Of a stretch of 64,000 nucleotides of DNA, positions 55,856 to 64,000 are shown piece by piece. The stretch's first letter is position 1. Every line of letters begins with the position of its first letter. The stretch is from Eucommia ulmoides (lineage: Eukaryota; Streptophyta; Magnoliopsida; Garryales; Eucommiaceae), in assembly GCA_016647705.1 (NCBI GenBank), contig CM028326.1:19414401-19478400 (forward strand), written 5' to 3'. The position numbers and the translations under genes were made by a program. The notes beneath the pieces were generated by a model, which was not told the DNA's origin, ran no database searches, and saw nothing but the letters and a program-made list of their open reading frames with translations.

Positions 55856-56444
55856 GCGTAGTCGGACCAAACACTAATTTCCACCTAGAAAACAACCACA
55901 ATTAATTTCCACCCCTTTTGAAATCAACTAAATCTACAATTTCACAAACACTCAAAATCGCTAGATCCATGTAAATTACAAATTCATCCCGTTTTAAATA
56001 AACACATTTTTTCATACTATATATGAAGGTAGATTTTTTAAATTTACTAGATGACAGTACATTCACCTAGCTATCTGCTCCGAACAACTTTTACTGACTA
56101 CTCTCTACCGATACTCCGATGCCTGCGAACCTATTAGTGACAGGGCCTAAATTAATATTTTAGGTAAAAATAACCTAATCATGCAATGCAGGCCCTACGT
56201 TCTATAATTTCTCATTTCCTACATTTTATTATGAAATATTACTATTCGACTAGTATTGCACTGTTAAAGTTTATTATATAAACTTTATTCATGTGAACGG
56301 TCTCAATGTTTATTATCGTCATTTCTACATTTTAAGGCTAGTAATTTAATTTAACAATCATAAAATTTAATGAGAAACGTTACCCGTTCCGAAACGGTTG
56401 TCGATTTCCTTAAATTTCTTAATTTTTGTTCTTGCTCCCAGCGC

Positions 56445-56650
56445 CTCGGCGAAAGATCCAACGCCTCGGCAAAAGATCCACCGCTGCGGCGAACACGCTT
56501 CTTCTCTTTTCTATTTGGCCTACTGACGCTCCTCCGCCTAGGCCGTAGCTTCCCCCGCCTAGCCGAACACACTCCTCTTTTTTTCTATTTCGCGTTTTGA
56601 TGCTCCACTGCCTAGGCGAAACTGTCACCGCCTAGGCGAACTCGCCATCG
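56445..56650 (-). repeat. CGCCTAGGCG / CGCCTCGGCG palindrome cluster in the LTR
   Basis: Six or more copies of (A/C)(A/C)CGCCT(A/C)GGCGAA-like words within about 200 bp. The same word type occurs in unrelated Athila-like LTRs at 44422-44606 and 3840-4105. Confidence 0.75.
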
Positions 56651-56859
56651 TCTGACATGCTCTGTTTTTTTCCATTTTTAGCAGACCACTCTCTCTCTCC
56701 TCACCAACTCCAACGATTACCCTCCACACCAACCGCCAACAAACCCACATCAAACCATCACCGTCGGACTAACTGAACGACAGCACAACACATACGCACA
56801 CAATAGACATACACAAAAATGCATGACAAACCCCCGCCGACGACACCACCCACGCCGAC

Positions 56860-57210
56860 CACTAAAACATACACACATAACCATCAATGAACAGCAACAC
56901 ACCTCACGCACACACACAGTCAGCGCACACACTCACACTGTTGGAGGAGCAGAACACACACACACACAAACGAAACACACCCATGAAACACTCCGCCACA
57001 CCCATGACGGACGGACGGCGACAACCCGCTGCCGGCAAAACAGAGCACATACACACAATCAACGACACGCACGCATACACTCTCACCGAATACACACAAT
57101 CAAAGCAACACACGCACACATATTGTCGTCGACACAAACATCAAACCACACACACACACTCACCGGCGACACCCACACCCTGACGACTACAGTCACACCC
57201 AACCGACCAA
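56860..57210. repeat. CA-rich low-complexity region of the LTR
   Basis: Dense CACACA / ACACACAC tracts. Both strands remain open for up to 135 codons through composition alone. A compound (GT)(TA)(GATATA) microsatellite follows at 57362-57464. Confidence 0.8.
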
Positions 57211-57742
57211 CTGCACACCCACAACGCTGAAATACAACCTCACATCGACCCAATGGACACACCGCCGACGACCCACACCTCATGCCGGACTGCCTTCTCT
57301 CTCTCTCTTTCTTTTTCTCTCTTCGATTTTTGGATTCTTCTTCTTTCTTCCCGAGGTGTGTAGATATATATGAATATATGTATGTATATATACCTGTGTG
57401 TGTGTGTGTGTATGTGTATATATATATATATATATATAGATATATAGATATAGATATAGATATAACTGTATACGTGTGTGACAAATGGTCGGCCCTCCTC
57501 CCTTCATTCCTTCACCGACTCTCTCTCTCTCTCTAAATATATAATATTTCATTTGCACCAACCCCCCTTTTATTTTTGTTAAGATATTAATTAGACCAAA
57601 TTTTAATTTTAATGTTTTAAAAATTACGAATTAACCCCTAAAATTTTAAATCAAATAATTAATAACATCATCCACCCCGTTATTTCTAAATGTTCCACAA
57701 TACGACTTAAATTATGCGTATATCAAAAATCAGGGTTTTACA

Positions 57743-57805
57743 TACATGATTGAACCATCTAACCATATACTCATTCGTGATGAGTTTCTAGTGAAAGATC
57801 AGCCA
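57743..57805 (-). pseudogene. continuation of the LINE fragment beyond the chromovirus-like insertion
   Basis: Minus strand LITNEYMVRWFNHV leads, with one TACAT copy removed, into TAICQRCKDANETIDHS at 54334, restoring a plausible zf-RVT segment across the insertion. Short, so tentative. Confidence 0.45.
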
Positions 57806-58471
57806 TAAAAAATGCTTCTTGTTTTGGGGGGAAAATTGTCTGAAACATAAAATATCATGTGCATTACTACTAGTATTTTGTGTCATGCGAACTCAATCCA
57901 GAAGGTACTATGCCAGTGGGACGTATGGAGCTTCAATACATTAATTTAGAAAAAAAAATACAATAATTTTTTTAAAAGTTCGAAGTCACTTCAATTTTTT
58001 ATATGGAAAAATCGCATAGTTAATAATACAATAATTTTTTACTTTTGAAAAAAGTATTATAGTGTTTAGACTGTATAAATAAAAAAATTTAAGTTTATGA
58101 ATTGTTCTCCAGGAACTTAAATTAATTTTTATAGGCACTTAAAATTAAAAGTTCAATAATTTTGGTACATTTTTTAAAAATAATTAATAATCATATAATT
58201 GGTATTTGGTGAATGAAGACTATTGTTTTACCCCGTGTGTGCAGAAGACCAGAGAATGGCCATTAAAAATGGATTCTTTTTTTTTTTTCCCTTTTTATTT
58301 TAATAAAAAAAATAAAAAACGGAAAAATTCTTTGCTTCTTTGTTTCCTTCTGAAAATTATTGCTCTCTCCATGGTCCAAAAAAAACGTGTTCAAAACATG
58401 TGGTGAATATGTATATATATTGATGCGGATGAGAAGGGAAAAAATGAGGCAAAAGATGGAAGCAACTCCCG
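57806..58471. other. intergenic AT-rich DNA
   Basis: No gene. T-run (58268-58282) and a short A-rich stretch. A 66-codon frame at 58206-58406 has low-complexity composition and no domain. Confidence 0.5.
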
Positions 58472-58542
58472 TATCAGAGCCAGGTTCGATCCTTGGACCT
58501 GTGGGTTATGGGCCCACCACGCTTCCGCTGCGCCACTCTGAT
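58472..58542 (-). tRNA. initiator tRNA-Met (CAT) with altered T arm, possibly a pseudogene
   Basis: Minus strand. Acceptor ATCAGAG pairs with CTCTGAT and a final A; D arm GCGCAGCGGAAGCG; anticodon stem-loop GGTGGGCCCATAACCCACAG-like with anticodon CAT at 58510-58508. These match plant initiator tRNA-Met, including the three G-C pairs flanking the anticodon loop. The length is 71, one short: the T loop reads ATCGAA (canonical ATCGAAA) and the T stem has CAAGG opposite CCTGG (canonical CCAGG), so one pair is lost. No CCA is encoded, as expected for a nuclear gene. No clear T-run terminator lies just to the left. Confidence 0.8.
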
Positions 58543-59869
58543 TTGTTGGTCGTTGGTTTCATTAGGTTTGTACTAGTTTGTTTACTAAACTTCAGTGTTC
58601 CTACTCCCTTTTTCTGTCTTCGTTCCCAAAAAAATTGGAACAAAAACTGATTTACGGAATAATTATTTTCTGTTCTCATAACATTTTCTGAAAATCTAGG
58701 AACATAATAAGAAAATAATTTATTTTCCTCATATTCGTGTTTGATTGTTTCTATTCTTAATGTTGTGAGAACAAAAAAGGAGCTTCCATAGTACAACATT
58801 TTTTTTTTTTCTCTTTTTCTCCATCTAAAAAAAACAAAAAACAAAAAATTAAATTATTATTTTACCCTTTCATTCATTAACACATATATCCTTTTATTTT
58901 TTGTTTTTACACCATTTTCGCCCTACTTCTTCCTCCCATCTCCGACAACAATTATCGCCAGTGTCTGGTGATGGCCACCTAACACTAATGTCAAGGTGTT
59001 GCTTCTCTCTCTCCCCTTCTTTTTCTTCTTCTCTCTCTCCGGTTAAATTCACCATGAACTGTGATGGGTCTAAAGAGAGCTATTTTTTGACAAATTTTTA
59101 TTTTTGGGCATTGATATCATCAAATTTAATGGAAATTTTTACTGTTATACTTTTTGTAAAATCACGAGAGGGCAAAGTGTTAACCATAACAACATAAGGG
59201 GCCAAACTACGAGTGAGTAAAATGCTACCATCCCTAAAGTAAATATAATAAGGGATTTTTACCATGGGCCCTAGGGCCAGCAATAAATTAACCCCATTCC
59301 CATACACCAATAACTATTTAGTAAAAAACCCATTTCTTAGCTATGTGACTCTACCAAGACAACAAGCTCGTAAATATTGTATAATTTAGGAAAATAGTTC
59401 TTTGGGGGAAACCTTCCATATCAATATCAATCTCAATTTCTCATCACAAGTTTTCATCTATTTTCATCTTCTTCTCAAAAAATTGTTGTTGTGCATTCTC
59501 CACATCTCCGACGCAGTAGTGTGTCGTCGTCTATCGTATCGCCGATCTCTCGTTGAGCCACGCCGTTCTCCGTCGTCTGTCGAACCATTTTCAACATCGG
59601 CGTTTTTGAACCAACTCCTAGCAGCAGCAGCGGCGGCCTCGTATCAGTTTCAATCGGCGACATACCAGGTAGCAGCTCCAACCGGCGGTATCCTTGTAGT
59701 AGCTCCAGTTGTCGTGTCCTCGTATTAGCTCCAATCGACAGCCCATCGTAGCAACTCTAGTCGGCGTCCTCCCTCATAGCAACTCAATTTCAGTGAGTTA
59801 TATTGAATTTCAAAGATAAATAAAGGTAATAAAAATCCTAGCAACCAATTTTCAGTGAGTTGTATTGAA
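58543..59869. other. intergenic DNA with a weak coding-like stretch
   Basis: 59402-59728 has a 108-codon plus-strand frame rich in Ser, Arg, Val and Ala (LLAAAAAASYQFQSATYQVA). It includes a GTAGCAGCTCCA-type repeat (about 59660-59760). It resembles a 5' untranslated/coding start but has no recognisable domain. 58600-58880 contains runs of T and A. No transposon termini identified. Confidence 0.35.
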
Positions 59870-61745
59870 TTTGCCTTGTTTTCCACGACATTTGTGATGT
59901 TTGCGCTTTTGAAATTGTTACTGTGTAACAAAAATCCATCACTCAATTCAAGTTTCCAATTACTATTTTCCTCCATGACATTTAATGTTTTAAGTTTTTA
60001 AAATTATTACTGTACAGGAAAAAAATACACCATCCAAGTCATTTGTTTAACCCCTTTTAATCCATGTTTGGCTAAAGGTCTAAAACTGCAATTTGGGGTG
60101 CTAAATCAATCGATTGTTTTTGGGTTTTCAAAAGCGGGTTTTTTAAATCAGCCAAGCGGGTATTTTTGGTTGTATTTTTCTTGATTAATTTGTCATTTTC
60201 TTAAACCTTATGAGTTCTTGAATTTGTTAATGTGTAGTAAAAATCCACACTTGAAGTTAAAGTTTTGGATTGCTATTTTATTTCATGATATTAGTGGTGC
60301 TTGAATTCTTGAATTTGTTACTGTATAACAAAAATCCACACTTGAAGTCAAATTTTGGATTGTTATTTTTTTTCATGACATTAGTGGTGTTTGAGTTCTT
60401 GAATTTGTTACAATGTAACAAAAATCTACTCTTCAAGTCAAGTTTTGAATTTTCCTTTTTTCTTGACATTTTTTTTGCTTGAGTTCTGAATTAGTTATTG
60501 TACATAAAAAATTCACCCTTAAAGTCAAGTTTTTTATTGCTATTTTAATCCATGACATTAGTGGTGTTTGAGTTCTTGAATTTATTACTGTACAACAAAA
60601 ATCTACTCTTCAAGTCAAGTTTTGAATTTTCCTTTTTTTCCTTAATATTTTTTTATGCTTGAGTTCGTAAATGAAAAATTCACCCTTAAAGTCAAGTTTT
60701 GTATTGCTATTTTATTCCATGACATTAGTGATGTTTGAGTTCTTGAATTTGTTATTGTACAACAAAAATCCACTTTTCAAGTTAAGTTTTCAATTTCCCA
60801 TTTTTTTCTTGACATTTTTTATGCTTGAGTTCTGAATTAGTTACTGTACAGCAAAAATTCACCATTAAAGTCAAGTTTTTAATTGCTATTTTATTCCATG
60901 ACATTAGTGGTGTTTGAGTTCTTGAATTTGTTACTGTGTAACAAAAATCTAATCTTCAAGTCAAATTTTGAATTTTTTTTCTTTGACATTTTTGATGCTT
61001 GAGTTCTTGAATTAGTTACTGCACAACAAAAATCCACCCTTAAATTCAAGATTTTTTATTGTTATTTTATTCCATGACATTAGTAGTATTTGAGTTCTTG
61101 AATTTATTACTGTGTAGCAAAAATCTAATCTTCAAGTCAAATTTTGAATTTTTTTCTTTTTTTTCCTTGACATTTTTTATGCTTGAGTTCTTAAATTAGT
61201 TACTGTACAGTAAAAATCCATCCTTAAAGTCAAGATTTTTTACTGCTATTTTATTCCATGACATTAGTAGGGCTTGAGTTCTTGAATTTCTTACTGTGTA
61301 GCGAAAATCCACACTTGAAGTCAAGTTATGAATTTCTTTTTTTTTCCTTGACATTATTGATGCTTGAGTTTTTTAATTAGTTACTGTACAGCAAAAATCC
61401 ACTCTTAAAGTCCAAGTTTTGGATTGCTATTTTATTCCCTGATATTAGTGGTGTTTGAATTTTTAAATTTGTTACTGTGTAGCAAAAATTCACACTTGAA
61501 GTCAAGTTTTGATTGCAATTTTCTTCCATTGCATTTGTGATGTCTGAGTTTTTCGAATTTGTTATTGTACAACAAAAACCACTCTTCAAGTCAAGTTTTG
61601 GATTGTTATTTTCTCCATTACATTTGTTGAAATTTGAGTTATTTCAATTTGTTACTGTACATCAAAAATCCACTTGGGATTGCTACTTTCTTCCGTTAGA
61701 TTGTGATATTTGAGTTATTTGAATTTGTTACTGTACAGCAAAATT
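59870..61745 (+). repeat. tandem array, about 88-bp monomer in an alternating A/B pattern
   Basis: About 18-19 monomers. The word TTGAGTTCTTGAATTTGTTA or a variant recurs at about 60301, 60389, 60478, 60567, 60657, 60734, 60822, 60911, 60998 and 61087, and on to about 61710. Two monomer types alternate: A has ATGACATTAGTGGTGTTTGA and TTACTGTGTAACAAAAATC; B has TTGACATTTTT.ATGCTTGA and TTAGTTACTGTACAGCAAAA. The repeat unit is therefore an A-B dimer of about 177 bp. A non-repeat stretch (about 60020-60190) interrupts near the left end. Open frames in the array are by-products. Confidence 0.9.
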
Positions 61746-61859
61746 TGGAGAAAAGTAGTTTCCAGATATCAAGCGTGCAGGCAATAGGGGAATATTAACT
61801 GTGGAAATGACATAACTAATTAAGGACATAATAAATGACAAACATGGTAGTTGAGTCTT

Positions 61860-62190
61860 CACACAATAATGGAATGTAAAATTTTAATGGTTATTGTACA
61901 GTCACTTTCATGAAGTGATTAATACCATATGTTCTATAGGTAGTAGAAACACATTTTTGTTATCAATGAAAGAAAATCAAAAATTCATTTTTGAAGCAAA
62001 ATCAAAATCAATCCCATTAATATTGTTATCGTTGTACACTAATTAATCCATCTAATCCGATTATTGTCGTATAATAAATATTAAACATTGAACGCGATGA
62101 TAGTTGTTATGCCGTAACATTTGTTCTATAGGTAGAAAATGCACATTTTTGCTATCAATGAAGCAAAATTGAAATTCAATTTTCTGCAAA
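61860..62190 (+). repeat. imperfect direct repeat of about 110 bp
   Basis: Copies at about 61930-62015 and 62122-62200 share TGTTCTATAGGTAG, ACATTTTTG(T/C)TATCAATGAA, AAATTCA.TTTT and GCAAAATCAATCCCA, spaced about 190 bp. Non-coding. Confidence 0.65.
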
Positions 62191-62199
62191 ATCAATCCC

Positions 62200-62960
62200 A
62201 CACATACGATTTGTAGACACGGCATTTGACTGTCCTCCTCAAAAAAATTTAACTTTATATTACAATTTACTCTATTTTGAAAAAAAAAAAAAATATTAAA
62301 ACAAAATAATAGATGGAAAAAAAAAAAGAAAAAAAAAAAAACCAAATTTGACAAACAAAGTTGAAGAACAAAAACTAGAAACCAAATTTGACAAAATTAG
62401 TGAACAAAGAAAAAAGTAAAATCACAAATATGGGAAATTGAAATTTGTTCCAACTTATGAGTTGGTTTCTAAGGATTTGGAATAGGAATATTCTATATTT
62501 AGAAATTTAATTATTTAGTCATCTTTTTCGCACACCATTTCCACACGTGGATGTCTATCAATAGGGATTTACATAAAGAAAAATATTATGTAGGTGTTTA
62601 TTATTAGTGGGCCAAGCAACATGTGGCCCATATTAATATATCTTTGAAAAATTGGGTTGTTGCTAAAAAAATCCATATAATAAGGGTTTATTTATACTTT
62701 GCATCCCTATAGTTAGATTGAATTACACTTTGTACCCCTATGTTTTTTGGTTTTTTTTTGTTAGTATTTTCACAACAGTTAATTTAATGAGTTTTATTTT
62801 AAAAATTCATCTAAAATTTTAAAGTTTTATTTTCGTCTGCATTTCTCCGGCGAACACTAGGCACTGCAGCTTTTTCTCCAACGAACACCACCACAATCTC
62901 TGACAACACTTTTAGCCACTACCCGCCAACTTTTTTCATCTCTCTCTCTACCCTTACCTC
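62200..62960. other. intergenic AT-rich DNA
   Basis: A-runs near 62280-62340. The rest is unique-looking or degraded repeat. No gene recognised. Confidence 0.45.
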
Positions 62961-62964
62961 TCCT

Positions 62965-63349
62965 TTCTCAAAAATATCTAAAAAAAAATACACTTTAAAG
63001 GTGCAAGGGTCACCGCTACAGCGGTGGGTATGTTGGCAGTGGTCACCATTGCAGCAGTGGCTTGATCGCTGCAATGGTGGTTCATCAGTGAGCATCCTAT
63101 TGTTTTACTGCTACAGCGGTGGGCTGCAGTTGCAGGGTTGGCCTTTTTGCTCAATTTTTCACCGTTCTTCCACCGCCGTTCCACCAATTAGCTTGACTTT
63201 CAACTGTTTTAGCTCTTTTTTTATCCCAAACATCTGATTTATACAAAAACACATAAAAATGTATTAAAACATATTAAAACGCTATAAAAAATACTCGAAA
63301 ACTACGAAAACTGGCTTGGAATAAATAAATAAATAAATTACACATATCA
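62965..63349 (-). repeat. 3' LTR start of an Athila-like element, truncated
   Basis: Minus strand begins TGATATGTGTAATTTATTT at 63349 and matches the first 350-400 bp of the LTR at 44815 in order (ACTCGAAAACTA, AAATGTATTAAAACAT, CATCTGATTTA). It carries an ACCGCTACAGCGGTGG palindrome cluster (63005-63125). Similarity fades near 62965, so the remainder of the LTR is missing. Confidence 0.75.
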
Positions 63350-64000
63350 AATATCCCAAAACTTAGAATTTTGCTAGTCCTCGAGTAAAACACTCACACA
63401 ATAAAAGAAACTACGACAACTAATTATGAAATTTAAATACTAGAAATGAAAAAAAGGCAAAAACACAATAATGTGCAAGTTTTGAATTTCATCTAACCGG
63501 CCAAACGGTTTTCCCTCATTGGCCCTCAATCCTACCAAGTTCAAGAATAAAACACACCATGTTGTGTTCTAAAATTTTAACATTCAATAATAGTAAGCGC
63601 CATTCTAGATCATGTCAAAGTGTGTGTGCAAAAACTCAATCATACAAATATCCACCGATCGGATTGGATTATCCACCAATAAAGCTCATGACTAAAACCA
63701 ATAAGGTATAGGAAATCCATATACCTGATAAGGTTCTATTCTCCACTAATGTAGGCTAGAAAATTCAAAAAGATCAATAGGACTTGGTTCAGTTTGGAAC
63801 ATTTGGCCAAGGTTATATCAGGAATAGAAAATAGGTTAACGTTATTAACTTAACGATACTCGAGGCACATGCTTGTCACTCAATCACTCTCGAACCCTCA
63901 AAGATCAAGTCAAAACAACCCTGAACATACATTTAAGAACTTCGTACTCACTTGTCAAAAGAAACAGAAACAGAACGATATTTACATATGTCTTTTTTTT
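63350..64000 (-). mobile_element. 3' non-coding module of the Athila-like element, runs off right edge
   Basis: Polypurine tract AAGTTTTGGGATATT at the LTR edge. Blocks shared with 44816-45470 and 29466-30120, for example GGATTGGATTATCCACCAAT near 63660 and CTCCACTAATGTAGGCTAG near 63740. The final T-run (63993-64000) sits where the second purine-tract region lies in the other two copies. Confidence 0.78.

Larger units (their letters stand above)
54339..57742 (-). mobile_element. chromovirus-like element reduced to 5' LTR, primer site, leader and 3' LTR end
   Basis: Exact target duplication TACAT (54334-54338 and 57743-57747). Minus strand: LTR 57742-54670 starting TGTAAAACCC and ending GGGATGTGATA (mutated GTGTGACA). 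Then a tRNA-iMet primer site (GATATCAGAGCC, 54653-54669), about 220 bp of leader with two CGATAGGTG..AGCCAGTGGT units. A last stretch of about 90 bp (54430-54339) repeats the LTR end and finishes GGGGTGTGACA. All coding DNA is deleted. Same LTR family as 18485-21031, probably Tekay/Del-like. Confidence 0.85.

Noticed and set aside
56823-57561. Overlapping frames of 77-135 codons on both strands
   Set aside because: CA repeats and microsatellites keep several frames open at once; no domain, all within an LTR.
54339-57742. Simple solo LTR
   Set aside because: A primer site and a second copy of the LTR end lie inside the left 330 bp, so it is a deleted element rather than a recombined solo LTR.
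60270-61713. Short frames of 63-70 codons
   Set aside because: They follow the 88-bp tandem repeat and change frame with it; by-products of the array.

Overview
This is a transposon-dominated, AT-rich window from a flowering-plant nuclear genome, most likely a eudicot. The evidence is a spliced plant MATE (DETOXIFICATION) gene with GT-AG introns and DTX40-like protein sequence, plus plant-type transposons (Athila-like, chromovirus and copia retroelements, a Mutator-like element, hAT, LINE) and a plant-type initiator tRNA-Met locus. No bacterial or CRISPR features are present.

Layout: 1-3170 is the 5' end (LTR, tRNA-Met primer site, gag-protease) of a decayed chromovirus on the minus strand. 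3171-8007 is a minus-strand Ty1/copia relict with a 282-bp LTR, split by an internally deleted Athila-like element (3626 to about 5815). 8008-12600 is non-coding AT-rich DNA with short repeats. 12600-13690 is a decayed gypsy gag/LTR. About 13896-24125 is a Mutator-like element (MULE) with long inverted repeats, a broken MuDR-type transposase, and three or four unrecognised reading frames around a possible two-way promoter. A 2547-bp solo LTR with an exact 5-bp target duplication splits the transposase.

24570-52836 is the main gene: a complete, seven-exon MATE transporter (514 codons, open across every predicted junction). Its second intron is about 25.5 kb because a non-autonomous LTR element (27209-50215, target duplication ACTAA) landed in it. 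That element then received an Athila-like element in its 5' LTR (28091-39271), a 2.1-kb insertion (about 39792-41886) and an Athila deletion derivative in its tandem-repeat array (43236-47478, target duplication GCACT). A hAT element (26065-26985, 8-bp target duplication) sits in the same intron.

52837-64000 is intergenic. It holds a LINE fragment split by an internally deleted chromovirus-like element (54339-57742, target duplication TACAT), a tRNA-iMet locus with a damaged T arm (58472-58542), a roughly 88-bp alternating tandem array (about 59870-61745), and the 3' end of another Athila-like element running off the right edge.

The clearest host gene is the MATE transporter; nearly everything else is nested mobile DNA. 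The most unusual signals are the unknown gene set inside the MULE, the giant nested intron, a shared non-coding 3' module in Athila-like elements that survives when the coding region is deleted, and clusters of GC-rich short palindromes just upstream of the TATA box in several LTRs.
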